Below, one piece after another: positions 7,592-15,298 of a stretch of DNA of 22,112 bases. The stretch comes from JADJPL01 sp964607915 (GTDB lineage: Bacteria > Bacteroidota > Bacteroidia > Chitinophagales > Saprospiraceae), in the NCBI GenBank assembly GCA_964607915.1, contig CAZSMU010000056.1:1-22112 (forward strand). Reading direction: 5' to 3'. Each line of letters starts with the position of its first letter. Positions within the stretch are counted from its first letter, which is position 1. The notes under the pieces were generated by a model. The model was not told the origin of the DNA and made no database searches. It saw only the letters and a list, made by a program, of their open reading frames with translations. Both the position numbers and the translations under genes were made by a program.

Positions 7592-8563
7592 CTACTCCCT
7601 GTTTTCGATTTGTTTTTCCGGTATGGCGATGGGTTCCGGGCCAGGTTGCAGCGGTTTTGCCTTGGGCTTACCCATTTGCGAAATCTGCTGGGACGCGGCG
7701 AAGGAGGTGACCATGTTGTTGAGCATATCGGTTGCTGCCGAAGGTGCGTTGGGTAGGAGGATGAGGTTGGAGTTGGCGTGCTCGCCCAGGGATTGCAGTG
7801 TATCGTAGTGCTGGGTGACGACGATGAGGGCAGAAGCCTCCTGGGAGTTGATGCCTACGTTGTTGAGGATATCCACGGATTCTTCCAGGCCGCGGGCGAT
7901 TTCGCGGCGCTGGTCGGCGATGCCCTGGCCTTGCAGGCGTTTGCTTTCCGCTTCCGCTTTGGCCTTGGCCACGATACGGATGCGCTCGGCTTCTCCGTCG
8001 TATTCGGCGGCCAGTTTCTGGCGCTCGGCGGCGTTGATGCGGTTCATGGCATTTTTCACGGCGATATCTGGGTCAATGTCGGTCACCAGTGCCTTTACGA
8101 TTCCGAAGCCATATTCGTTCATGGCTTCCTCCAGTTCGCGGCGGATGGCGACGGCGATGTCGTCTTTGCGCTCGAACACTTCGTCGAGTTTCATTTTAGG
8201 TACTTCGGCGCGCACGGTGTCAAAGACATAGGCCGTGATTTGCTCGTGCGGGTTTTCCAGTTTGTAAAAGGCCTCATACACGGCATCCTGTAGTACGCGG
8301 AACTGGACCGAGACTTTTAGTTTGACAAACACGTTATCTTTGGTCTTGGTCTCAACAATGACGTCGAGTTGCTGAATCTTCAGGGTAACGCGGCCGGCGA
8401 TGCGGTCGAAGAACGGAATTTTGAACTGTAGGCCGGACTGTTTGATGCTGTGGAACTTTCCGAAGCGCTCCACGAGGACTGCCGTTTGTTGCTTGACGGC
8501 AAAAATACCGGACAAGAGGACGGTGAGTCCGAAAAAAGCGAGAATAATGGGGAATGCGAACAT
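7592..8563 (-). CDS. SPFH/band 7 (stomatin-like) membrane protein
   Basis: The 323-residue protein has one N-terminal membrane segment, about residues 3-22. The SPFH domain follows, containing QTAVLVERFGKFHSIKQSGLQFKIPFFDRI and later the FDTVRAEVPKMKLDEVFERKDDI region. From about residue 180 the sequence is rich in Ala, Glu and Arg (for example AKAKAEAESKRLQGQG), as expected for the coiled coil through which these proteins form rings. A Pro-rich tail ends the protein. Family members form large membrane-bound oligomers linked to membrane microdomains and proteolysis control. No NfeD partner or FtsH-type protease is next to it. The start at 8563 lies 18 bases from the repeat element at 8582. 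Confidence 0.92.
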   Translation of the reverse strand: MFAFPIILAFFGLTVLLSGIFAVKQQTAVLVERFGKFHSIKQSGLQFKIPFFDRIAGRVTLKIQQLDVIVETKTKDNVFVKLKVSVQFRVLQDAVYEAFYKLENPHEQITAYVFDTVRAEVPKMKLDEVFERKDDIAVAIRRELEEAMNEYGFGIVKALVTDIDPDIAVKNAMNRINAAERQKLAAEYDGEAERIRIVAKAKAEAESKRLQGQGIADQRREIARGLEESVDILNNVGINSQEASALIVVTQHYDTLQSLGEHANSNLILLPNAPSAATDMLNNMVTSFAASQQISQMGKPKAKPLQPGPEPIAIPEKQIENRE

Positions 8564-8581
8564 AAGAATTGGATTTTATTC

Positions 8582-8658
8582 GACTTGTTGTGAGGGGCCA
8601 GCGAGGAGGGAAAAAAGGGCTTTTTGACGCCTCGAGGATTCTCCTCCCAACAAATCTG
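8582..8658. repeat. Compact copy of the GACTTGTTG repeat with both inner arms
   Basis: The left end reads GACTTGTTGTGAGGGG, then GCGAGGAGGGAAAAAAGGGC. The reverse complement of the right end reads GATTTGTTGGGAGGAG, then CGTCAAAAAGCCC. The element is thus a roughly 75-base imperfect palindrome joining the two arm types seen elsewhere, overlapping in the central AAAAAAGGGCTTTTTG run. It can fold into a long hairpin. It lies 18 bases upstream of the SPFH start codon. Confidence 0.6.
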
Positions 8659-8705
8659 TTAAAGAGTCCCCCAATTTACATAAAAAAAGGGTATTGTGGA
8701 AAGAG

Positions 8706-8746
8706 AATCGGCCTTTCTATCTGCAAAAGCGACAAAAAGGCCGATT
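8706..8746. terminator. Hairpin downstream of pntB
   Basis: AATCGGCCTTT at 8706-8716 pairs exactly with AAAGGCCGATT at 8736-8746 around a 19-base loop. It lies 70 bases past the pntB stop, in the direction of pntB transcription. The following bases on that strand are CTCTTTCC rather than a clean U run, so termination strength is doubtful. Confidence 0.4.
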
Positions 8747-8757
8747 GTATAGATATA

Positions 8758-8792
8758 GGGGCCAGCGAGGAAGGAAACGAGTCCTGTTGACC
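8758..8792 (+). repeat. Partial inner-arm copy of the intergenic repeat
   Basis: GGGGCCAGCGAGGA at 8758-8771 exactly repeats 8594-8607, and the next bases (AGGAAACGAGTCC then GTTGACC) follow the same arm with changes. The GACTTGTTG outer end is missing. It is a truncated copy, close to the end of pntB. Confidence 0.45.
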
Positions 8793-8815
8793 TGGCTGGA
8801 AATTCCGGGGGGCTG

Positions 8816-10225
8816 TTACGCCATTTGTTTGAGTTCGGAGGCGAGTTTGACGAGGGTGTCCTTGGCGTCTCCGAAGAGCATGCGGCTGTTGGGGTAGAAG
8901 AACAACGGGTTGTCAATCCCGGCGTAGCCGGAGCGCATGCTCCGCTTCATGACGATGACCTGTTTGGCCTTCCAGACCTGCAGTACCGGCATTCCGTAGA
9001 TAGGGCTGCCCGGGTCTGTTTCGGCAGCGGGGTTGACGACGTCGTTGGCCCCCACGATGATGACCACGTCTGTGCTGGGCAGGGCGGCGTTGGCGTCGTC
9101 GAGGTCCAGCAGTTTGGGGTAGGGCACATCGGCTTCGGCGAGCAGCACGTTCATGTGTCCGGGCATACGACCCGCTACGGGGTGTATGGCATAGTTCACG
9201 TCCACGCCATTTTTGGAGAGCAAATCGTCCACTTCCTTGCAGACCTTCTGCGCCTGGGCGACGGCAAGCCCGTAGCCGGGCACGATCATCACGGAGTTGG
9301 AGTAGTGCATCATAATCGCCGCATCGTTGAGGCTGACCTCGCGGATGGTCTGATCCCCTTTCACAGCGGTGCTCGACGTACTTCCTCCAAAACCGCCTAC
9401 GAGCACGTTGAGCAAGGAGCGGTTCATGGCGTTGCACATGAGGAGCGTCAGGATGGTGCCGGAGGCACCGACCAGGATGCCGCCGACCAGCATGAACTGG
9501 TTGTTGTAGATCATACCTGCGGTGGCGGCCGAAAGGCCGCTAAACGAGTTGAGCAGGGAAATGACGACCGGCATATCCGCTCCGCCGATAGGCGCTACGA
9601 AAGAGACGCCGTAGTACTGCGCGAGCAGGATCATGGCAATGGTGATCCAGGGAGCCGTATCGGCGCCCTGTACGTAGATGAAGCCGCTGAGCACAATGAC
9701 CATGCCCAGGATGCTGAGGTTGAAAATATGGTGTCCTTTAGGGATGACGAGAAACGTATCCTTGACCCAGCCCTCGAGCTTGATCCAGGCTAAAAAACTG
9801 CCGGTGAACGCAATGCCACCGATGAGGATGGCAAACAGCAGTACGAGTATCTCGGTGCTGCCGTAGGGGCGTACCCCCTGGTGCATGTGTACGAGTTCTA
9901 TAGCTCCGAGGACGACCGCACAGGCCCCCCCAAAGCCGTTGAGGATGGACACCATCTGCGGCATGGAGGTCATTTTTACGCGGCGCGCCCATACGGTACC
10001 GACAACCCCTCCAATCAGGATACCAGCGAGGATCCAGCCGTAGTTATTGGGGCCAATTTTGTAGGCGGGGTCGAGCATGGCAGCCAGGATAGCGATGGCC
10101 ATACCCCCGGCGGCGATGAAATTGCCTTTGCGGGCCGTGTCCGGGGTGCTCAGCAGCCGGAGGCCCCAGACGAAGGCCAGAGAGCCAATCAGATAGGCTA
10201 TATTGATGAAAAATGTAATATACAT
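8816..10225 (-). CDS. pntB: NAD(P) transhydrogenase subunit beta (proton-translocating)
   Basis: The 469-residue protein has an N-terminal half of about nine hydrophobic helices and a soluble C-terminal NADP(H)-binding domain. Marker segments are FGGSTSSTAVKGD at the membrane/soluble boundary, the nucleotide-binding loop in VPGYGLAVAQAQK, the HPVAGRMPGHMNVLLAEADVPY stretch and VIVGANDVVNPAA. With PntAA and PntAB it moves hydride from NADH to NADP, driven by proton flow across the inner membrane, and so supplies NADPH. It is the last gene of a minus-strand operon, 18 bases after pntAB. Length and motifs are normal for the family. Confidence 0.97.
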   Translation of the reverse strand: MYITFFINIAYLIGSLAFVWGLRLLSTPDTARKGNFIAAGGMAIAILAAMLDPAYKIGPNNYGWILAGILIGGVVGTVWARRVKMTSMPQMVSILNGFGGACAVVLGAIELVHMHQGVRPYGSTEILVLLFAILIGGIAFTGSFLAWIKLEGWVKDTFLVIPKGHHIFNLSILGMVIVLSGFIYVQGADTAPWITIAMILLAQYYGVSFVAPIGGADMPVVISLLNSFSGLSAATAGMIYNNQFMLVGGILVGASGTILTLLMCNAMNRSLLNVLVGGFGGSTSSTAVKGDQTIREVSLNDAAIMMHYSNSVMIVPGYGLAVAQAQKVCKEVDDLLSKNGVDVNYAIHPVAGRMPGHMNVLLAEADVPYPKLLDLDDANAALPSTDVVIIVGANDVVNPAAETDPGSPIYGMPVLQVWKAKQVIVMKRSMRSGYAGIDNPLFFYPNSRMLFGDAKDTLVKLASELKQMA

Positions 10226-10243
10226 GGCGTACGGGTTTGACGG

Positions 10244-10555
10244 TTATTTCTTTTTCTTTTTGAACATTTCCAGCATGCGGTCGGTCACCACAAACCCGCC
10301 CATGGCGTTGAGCATGCCCAGGATTACCCCGATGAGGCCCACGCTGAGGGAGAGGTAGTCATCGGCCTGGCTTTGGCGAATCAACAGGATGGCACCGAGT
10401 ATGACGACTCCGCTGACGGCATTGGCGCCCGACATGAGCGGGGTGTGCAGCACGGTCGGCACCTTGGAAATCACCTCGAACCCCAGGATGATGGTGAATA
10501 TCAGCAGGTAGATGAAGAGGATGTTGTCGTTGACGAATTGAACGGTCGTTTCCAT
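10244..10555 (-). CDS. pntAB: NAD(P) transhydrogenase alpha subunit, separate membrane part
   Basis: The 103-residue protein has three hydrophobic segments, including ILFIYLLIFTIILGFEVISKVP and GVILGMLNAMGGFVVTDRML, and a Lys-rich end. It matches the C-terminal membrane portion of E. coli PntA, encoded here as its own polypeptide, as in Rhodospirillum rubrum. VPTVLHTPLMSGANAVSGV is the family hallmark. It supplies part of the proton channel. The start lies three bases after the pntAA stop, so the two are translationally linked. Confidence 0.95.
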   Translation of the reverse strand: METTVQFVNDNILFIYLLIFTIILGFEVISKVPTVLHTPLMSGANAVSGVVILGAILLIRQSQADDYLSLSVGLIGVILGMLNAMGGFVVTDRMLEMFKKKKK

Positions 10556-10558
10556 GGC

Positions 10559-11653
10559 TTAGGCGTTTTGTGCTTCAGGGAACGGGGTGATCAGGGCGCC
10601 CCGGATGATCTCGTTGCGGGCGTCCAGGTTGAGCTTGCCGTCCTTGACAAATGTTTTTACAAAATTCAATACGTTGTTGGCGTACATGACGCTGGCGTCC
10701 TGTGGCATTAGGTTGGCCAAGTAGGAGTTGCCGAGGATAGAGACCTTGTTGACCTGGATGAGAGCGTTGTCCTGCGTGAGCTCGCAGTTCCCGCCCGTAG
10801 AGGCGGCGAGGTCCACCACCACCGAGCCGGGCTTCATCTGTCCGACCGTCTCTTTGGTGAGTAATATGGGCGCTTTAATACCCCTGACCTGGGCTGTCGT
10901 AATGACGACATCCGCTTTGGCGGCCCTGGCCTGTACTTCGGCGCGCTGCCGGGCGAGGAACTCCTCCGATTGGGCTACGGCGTAGCCGCCGGCTGCACTG
11001 TCGTCCACGGCACCTTCTACTTCGACGAATTTAGCCCCGAGGCTTTCGACTTCTTCTTTGGCAGCTCGGCGCGTATCAAAGGCCTCGACCTGCGCCCCCA
11101 GTCGGCGGGCGGTGGCGATGGCTTGCAGGCCGGCGACACCGGCGCCCAGAATCAGCACACGAGCCGGTTTGATGGTGCCGGCGGCGGTAATCAGCATCGG
11201 GAAATAGCGCGGGAGCAGGCGGGCAGCTTCCAGAACGGCCTTGTAGCCCGCTATACCCGCCATAGAAGACAGCACATCCATAGACTGCGCCAGGGTCGTG
11301 CGCGGAATCATATCCAGGCTGAACGCCTGGAATCCCTTCTGGTGCAGTTCGGAACCGATTTCCTTGTGCACGAAAGGGGCGAACTGCGAGATGAGCAAAG
11401 CCCCCGGCTTCGCTTGCCGGAGGTCATCTTCCTGGGGTGGGTGGATGGACAGGAGTATGTCGCTTTGACCGAGCACTTCGCTGCGCGGGCAGACCGTAGC
11501 GTGCGCCGCATACAGGGCATCGTCAAACAGGGCGGCCTCTCCTGCATGGCTTTCGACCAGCACCTCGAGGCCCAGTTGGACGAGCTTGGGCACCGTATCG
11601 GGCGCCAGGGCTACCCGCTGATCGTCGCGTTCTTTTAAGATTCCAAATTTCAT
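10559..11653 (-). CDS. pntAA: NAD(P) transhydrogenase alpha subunit, soluble NAD-binding part
   Basis: The 364-residue protein belongs to the alanine dehydrogenase/PNT family. The N-terminal domain begins MKFGILKERDDQRVALAPDT. A Rossmann fold with ILGAGVAGLQAIATARRLGA lies around residues 165-185 and binds NAD(H). The mobile-loop region and SVVVDLAASTGGNCELT are also present. It is first in the pntAA-pntAB-pntB operon. The split into two alpha polypeptides means it ends before the membrane segments. Alanine dehydrogenase is excluded by the genes that follow. Confidence 0.96.
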   Translation of the reverse strand: MKFGILKERDDQRVALAPDTVPKLVQLGLEVLVESHAGEAALFDDALYAAHATVCPRSEVLGQSDILLSIHPPQEDDLRQAKPGALLISQFAPFVHKEIGSELHQKGFQAFSLDMIPRTTLAQSMDVLSSMAGIAGYKAVLEAARLLPRYFPMLITAAGTIKPARVLILGAGVAGLQAIATARRLGAQVEAFDTRRAAKEEVESLGAKFVEVEGAVDDSAAGGYAVAQSEEFLARQRAEVQARAAKADVVITTAQVRGIKAPILLTKETVGQMKPGSVVVDLAASTGGNCELTQDNALIQVNKVSILGNSYLANLMPQDASVMYANNVLNFVKTFVKDGKLNLDARNEIIRGALITPFPEAQNA

Positions 11654-11743
11654 AGCCTTCTTTTGAGCGGGAAATTAAGTATTCCCTTTGGCCTTTATGG
11701 CATAAAAAGGCATGAAATTTGGATTGCCCGGAAGAAATTAACG

Positions 11744-11786
11744 GCCTGCCCCCCAAAAAGCCCGACAGGCTTTTTGGAGGGCAGGC
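11744..11786. terminator. Strong hairpin terminator downstream of msrA
   Basis: GCCTGCCCCCCAAAAAGCC (11744-11762) pairs with bases 11768-11786 over 19 positions with a single mismatch, around a 5-base loop. The inner part on the minus strand, AAAAAGCCtgtcgGGCTTTTT, has the classic A-tract/U-tract form. It lies past the msrA stop and before the pntAA start on the same strand, so it should separate the mqn/msrA unit from the pnt operon. It could also work in the opposite direction. Confidence 0.8.
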
Positions 11787-11804
11787 TCCCAGGGTTCAAA
11801 ACGT

Positions 11805-11832
11805 CTCTTTTTTCCTTCTCGCGGACCCCTTA
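11805..11832 (-). repeat. Diverged inner-arm copy of the intergenic repeat at the msrA stop
   Basis: Read on the minus strand from the msrA stop, the bases are TAAGGGGTCCGCGAGAAGG and then AAAAAAGAG. About 24 of 30 positions match the arm at 8591-8620 (TGAGGGGCCAGCGAGGAGGG, then AAAAAAGGGC). The msrA TAA is part of the match. The outer GACTTGTTG end is absent. Confidence 0.4.
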
Positions 11833-12510
11833 TTCCTTCTTCAACGCAGCGGGAAACGCCTTGCGGAACTTGGCTACTTTGGGGGCGATGACGTACGAGC
11901 AATACGGATTGCCATCGCCCACCTTGCTAAAGTAGTCCTGGTGATATTCTTCTGCTTCCCAAAAGCCGGTGAAGGGTACAATCTCGGTGACAATTTTATC
12001 GTCCCAGAGTTTTGGTGCGACGTCTGCTTTGGAGGTTTCCGCTATCCGGGCCTGTTCAGGGCTATGGTAGAAAATGACGGAGCGGTACTGAGGACCCACG
12101 TCGTTCCCCTGCCGGTTAGGCGTCGTGGGGTTATGGGTGTTCCAGAATATCTCCAGGATTTTTTCAAATGAGATAACCTTGGGGTCGAAATGTACCTGCA
12201 CCACTTCTGCATGGTCGGTCGTGCCGGAGCAGACCGTCTTATAATCCGCGGTGGCGGCGGTGCCCCCGGAATACCCGGATACGGCAGCATAGACGCCCTC
12301 CACATCTTCGTAAATCGCTTCGACGCACCAGAAGCAGCCACCGCCCAGGGTAGCGATTTCCGCACCGGGCACAGCAGGGCGTACTTTGGTGGTATCGGGG
12401 ATGCTCGTTTTTTGGTCTTTCATGGCAGCATTGGTTTGATGAGTACAAGAAGAAAGGGTTAGCCCGCAGAGCAGTCCGGGCAAAAGGGCGATTTTTTGGA
12501 GCGTATTCAT
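11830..12510 (-). CDS. msrA: Peptide-methionine (S)-S-oxide reductase MsrA, lipoprotein form
   Basis: The 226-residue protein begins with a lipoprotein signal, with Cys22 in the lipobox LSSC, so it should be anchored in the envelope rather than cytosolic. The catalytic motif GGGCFWC gives Cys59 as the nucleophile. YPGYSGG-like (VSGYSGG), VCSGTTDHAEVVQV and the EEYHQDYF stretch are standard MsrA segments, and Cys204 near the end can serve as a resolving cysteine. It reduces methionine S-sulfoxide in oxidised proteins. No MsrB domain is fused. It lies 47 bases after mqnA on the same strand and may share its transcript. A strong hairpin follows it. Confidence 0.95.
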   Translation of the reverse strand: MNTLQKIALLPGLLCGLTLSSCTHQTNAAMKDQKTSIPDTTKVRPAVPGAEIATLGGGCFWCVEAIYEDVEGVYAAVSGYSGGTAATADYKTVCSGTTDHAEVVQVHFDPKVISFEKILEIFWNTHNPTTPNRQGNDVGPQYRSVIFYHSPEQARIAETSKADVAPKLWDDKIVTEIVPFTGFWEAEEYHQDYFSKVGDGNPYCSYVIAPKVAKFRKAFPAALKKE

Positions 12511-12557
12511 ATTGGTCCTATTTTATGGCTTGCTTTAGAGCGTGTATGACGAGTGTC

Positions 12558-13325
12558 CTACAGAGCTGATGTCGCGTGGCTTTGGGCGCGTACGATGGCT
12601 AAGAACCGATCCAGGGCCTTCCGTTTGGGGGCATCCAGTAAATAGCTGATGTTTTTCGTATAGTATTCCTGCAGGTCAAAATCGGGGTATGGACTGGGGA
12701 TGAGGTACATCAACTGCGGCAAATCCGCCAGGCCGAGGGCGAACGAGCGGTTCAGTTCGGCCAGAAACCCGGGATCCAGGTCGCGGTTGGCCACCCAGGC
12801 CGCATAGACGAAGGGCAGTCCGGTGTGCTCCGTCCAGGCATCGCCGAGGTCGTAGAAAAAAGGGTATTGGTGTTCATACGCTATCGCCCGGTCGCCGATG
12901 ATCAGGGCGGCGGTTTCGCCGCTTACGAGTGCCTCAAAGCCGGGTTTGGCGGGTAGCAGCTCCGGGGAGAGGTTCCAGTGCGCCGACAGCAGGTATCGGC
13001 ACAACTGTACAGAGGTGCGCGAGTGGAAGTCCAGGTAGAGACGGCGGATTTCCGCAAGGGGCCGCTCGGAGAAGATGCCCACCGTGCGCACGGCTCCCAC
13101 CGATCCGATGCAGTAATCGGATACGATGCGCGCTCTGGGGAGTTCCGGGATGATGGCCACGGGCACCAGCCCCAGGTCGGCCTCGCCTTCCACGAGTTTT
13201 TTGGCGCAGGCCGACGGGATGTCCAGCTGCAAATCAATTTTCTCGGAAAGGCCGCTTTTTACCATGCCGAAAAGCAGGGGCTTGGTGTTGAGGTAGCTGA
13301 CGGCTGTCATCCGGATCTTGCTCAT
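12558..13325 (-). CDS. mqnA: Chorismate dehydratase, futalosine pathway of menaquinone synthesis
   Basis: The 255-residue protein starts SKIRMTAVSYLNTKPLLFG, a signature of the MqnA/MqnD fold. GEADLGLVPVAIIPEL, the segment GSVGAVRTVGIFSERP and DFHSRTSVQL identify MqnA rather than MqnD. It converts chorismate to 3-enolpyruvylbenzoate, the first committed step of the futalosine route. The start codon overlaps the stop of the upstream histidine phosphatase in an ATGA arrangement. mqnE, the next enzyme of the pathway, is two genes upstream, which supports the assignment. mqnB, mqnC and mqnD are not in the window. Confidence 0.94.
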   Translation of the reverse strand: MSKIRMTAVSYLNTKPLLFGMVKSGLSEKIDLQLDIPSACAKKLVEGEADLGLVPVAIIPELPRARIVSDYCIGSVGAVRTVGIFSERPLAEIRRLYLDFHSRTSVQLCRYLLSAHWNLSPELLPAKPGFEALVSGETAALIIGDRAIAYEHQYPFFYDLGDAWTEHTGLPFVYAAWVANRDLDPGFLAELNRSFALGLADLPQLMYLIPSPYPDFDLQEYYTKNISYLLDAPKRKALDRFLAIVRAQSHATSAL

Positions 13326-13972
13326 AAGGCACCGCTTGTTCGTGGCAATTCCAAAACGGCGTCCAAGTGCCGGGTATCGTTTTGCAGTTCCAGTTCAAAC
13401 TGCCCGTCGTCGTAGCGCAGCAGGTAAAGCCCCGTGTTGGCATGGGAGAAACGCTGCATCTCCGACAGCGGCAAATCCAGCATCAGGCAGAGCAGGCAGC
13501 GCAGGGCGCGGCCATGGCTGCACACGAGCAGGGTCTTTTCCGTGCGCTCCCGGAGCTGTCCTACGAAGGGGCGCATCCGTTCGGCGAGCGTCCATGCGCT
13601 TTCGCCATCGGCAAAAGGGACGTGGTAGTCGCCCGCGGACCAGGCTTGCATCACCTCGTGGAAGTAGCGGGACATGGCCGGGTCGTAGGGCTGCCCCTCA
13701 TGCCGCCCCCAGTTCATCTCGTTGATTTCGCCGAACTGCTCCCAAGGGAGCTGCTTTTGTGTGAGGAAGGGGGCTACGGTTTCATGGGTGCGCTTCAGCC
13801 GGGAGGTGAGTACTGCTTCGAAAGGCACCTGTGCGTAGTACTGGTAAAAGGCATCCGCCTGGCTGCGGCCCGTATCGTTGAGGCTGGTATCCACTCCGCT
13901 GCCTTGCACGATGCGCAGACGATTGTAGTCCGTCTCGCCGTGGCGAATGAAATAAATCGTTTTTTTAGACAT
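13322..13972 (-). CDS. Histidine phosphatase superfamily protein
   Basis: The 216-residue protein has the phosphohistidine motif IYFIRHGETDYN (His11), then the GSGVDTSLNDTGRSQA segment, and a later VCSHGRALRCLL with the second histidine. These are the family landmarks of phosphoglycerate mutase-like phosphatases. Members range from sugar-phosphate phosphatases to CobC and phosphoserine phosphatase, and the substrate cannot be chosen from sequence. It lies between mqnE and mqnA, 13 bases after mqnE and overlapping mqnA by four bases, so it is translated with them. The known futalosine steps do not need a phosphatase. Confidence 0.9.
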   Translation of the reverse strand: MSKKTIYFIRHGETDYNRLRIVQGSGVDTSLNDTGRSQADAFYQYYAQVPFEAVLTSRLKRTHETVAPFLTQKQLPWEQFGEINEMNWGRHEGQPYDPAMSRYFHEVMQAWSAGDYHVPFADGESAWTLAERMRPFVGQLRERTEKTLLVCSHGRALRCLLCLMLDLPLSEMQRFSHANTGLYLLRYDDGQFELELQNDTRHLDAVLELPRTSGAL

Positions 13973-13985
13973 GTTCTACGTTATA

Positions 13986-15179
13986 TTAAATCACCGGCAA
14001 ATCGAGATAGCCCCGGAATGCCTGGTCTTCTTCAAAAACGGTATCCTGATAATCCTGGACTATGCGGTAGAGGGTGTCGCGCTCTACAGGGCGCCGGTTG
14101 ACCTGTCGAATCAGGTTGACCAGTTCGCGGGTGCTCATCGCCGGGTTTTGCTCCTCAGAGCCGGCCATAGCGTATATTTTCGTGGTATCGTCAATGGTGC
14201 CGTCAATGTCGTCTACGCCAAAAGAGAGCGCAATCTGGGTCGTGCTGCGGCCGATCATGGGCCAATAGGCTTTGATATGGTCGAAATTATCCAGGTAAAT
14301 GCGGCTGATGGCATAGTTGCGCAGATCCTCGATGACAGACGTTTCGGGCAGGTGGGACATTTCATTGTCCTGGTTGCGGAACTTGAGCGGGATAAACGTC
14401 TGGAACCCCCCGGTCTTGTCCTGCAAGCAGCGCAGCTTTTCGAGGTGATCCACGCGGTGCGCGTAGGATTCGATATGCCCGTACAACATGGTGGCGTTGG
14501 AGCGCATGCCGAGTTCGTGCCAGATTTCATGGATGCGCAGCCACTGCTCTCCGCTGCACTTCCCGCCCGCGATCTGCTCGCGGATCTCCGGGTGGAAAAT
14601 TTCAGCACCGCCGCCCGGCAGGGAGTCTACGCCGGCTTCCTGGATGCGGCGCATACCTTCCTCGTAGCTGACCTTGGCTTTCTTGAAGATGTAGTGGTAT
14701 TCCACCGGAGTCAGGGCCTTGATGTGCAACTCGGGGCGGTGTCGGCGGATGCGCTGGAAGAACTCGACGTAAAAGTCGAGGTCGTACTGAGGCAAGACCC
14801 CCCCGACGATATGTACTTCTGTGACGGGTAGCCCGTCGTACTTGCGCACGATATCCATCATGTCGTCCATGGTGAGCTCCCACCCGTCGCTGCGCTGCTT
14901 GATCAGACGGGAGTAAGAGCAGAACGTGCAGGTGTAGAGACACACGTTGGTGGGCTCAATGTGGAAATTGCGGTTGAAAAAAGTATGATCTCCGTGCTTG
15001 CGCTCCCGGATATGGTTGGCCAGAGTGCCTAAGTAGCCCAGAGGAGCTTGCTCGAATAAAAACAGCCCTTCCTCCTCCGAAATACGCGCTTCATCGCGTA
15101 TCTTCTCGGCTATGCGCAAAAGCGCGGGATCCAGAGTCGGGTCGTGGAGCAGGGTGGATAAGGTTGGATTTGCGCTCAT
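13986..15179 (-). CDS. mqnE: Aminofutalosine synthase, radical SAM enzyme
   Basis: The 397-residue protein carries the radical SAM cluster motif CLYTCTFC, with Cys80, Cys84 and Cys87 binding the 4Fe-4S cluster. VTEVHIVGGVLPQ, the DSLPGGGAEIF motif, ATMLYGHIESYAHRVDH and TGGFQTFIPLKFRNQDN fit MqnE, while MqnC usually has a different FIPW-type segment. The enzyme joins 3-enolpyruvylbenzoate, the MqnA product, to the adenosyl group of SAM to give aminofutalosine. It is first in the mqnE-phosphatase-mqnA-msrA cluster. MqnC is the main alternative and is less likely. Confidence 0.93.
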   Translation of the reverse strand: MSANPTLSTLLHDPTLDPALLRIAEKIRDEARISEEEGLFLFEQAPLGYLGTLANHIRERKHGDHTFFNRNFHIEPTNVCLYTCTFCSYSRLIKQRSDGWELTMDDMMDIVRKYDGLPVTEVHIVGGVLPQYDLDFYVEFFQRIRRHRPELHIKALTPVEYHYIFKKAKVSYEEGMRRIQEAGVDSLPGGGAEIFHPEIREQIAGGKCSGEQWLRIHEIWHELGMRSNATMLYGHIESYAHRVDHLEKLRCLQDKTGGFQTFIPLKFRNQDNEMSHLPETSVIEDLRNYAISRIYLDNFDHIKAYWPMIGRSTTQIALSFGVDDIDGTIDDTTKIYAMAGSEEQNPAMSTRELVNLIRQVNRRPVERDTLYRIVQDYQDTVFEEDQAFRGYLDLPVI

Positions 15180-15195
15180 GATGGTTGTGAACAGA

Positions 15196-15227
15196 TTTTG
15201 TGGTGTAACAAAAAACAGGTATATTCA
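15196..15227 (+). promoter_or_regulatory. Putative promoter for the hydrolase fusion gene
   Basis: TTTTG at 15196-15200 is followed 19 bases later by TATATTCA at 15220-15227, which matches TAnnTTTG at the TA and TT positions. The spacing is ideal for Bacteroidota. The start would be near 15234, giving a leader of about 65 bases that contains both repeat ends at 15240-15283. Evidence is motif and spacing only. Confidence 0.4.
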
Positions 15228-15239
15228 GTTTTATTTTCA

Positions 15240-15283
15240 CCCTTCACAATAAGTCTTATTTTAGTCCCTCGCAACAAGTCTAA
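15240..15283 (+). repeat. Two directly repeated outer ends of the intergenic repeat
   Basis: CCCTTCACAATAAGTCTTA (15240-15258) and CCCTCGCAACAAGTCTAA (15266-15283) are similar units in the same direction, 26 bases apart. The second is identical to the end at 5892-5909. It lies 15 bases before the ATG at 15299, probably inside the leader of that gene. Neither inner arm is present. Confidence 0.55.
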
Positions 15284-15298
15284 AAACCTGGCACACCT

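Noticed and set aside
7487..7808. Short open frames crossing the 31-bp inverted repeat
   Set aside because: Both arms yield short peptides only because of the palindrome, and the frames then run antisense through the SPFH gene.
8825..9793. Long plus-strand open frame (322 codons) opposite pntB
   Set aside because: It is the antisense shadow of pntB. The product is dominated by Gly, Asp, His and Val with no family resemblance, and pntB has full motifs on the other strand.
15240..15283. Possible CRISPR repeat-spacer start
   Set aside because: There are only two imperfect units, with an 8-base gap, and related units are dispersed rather than arrayed.
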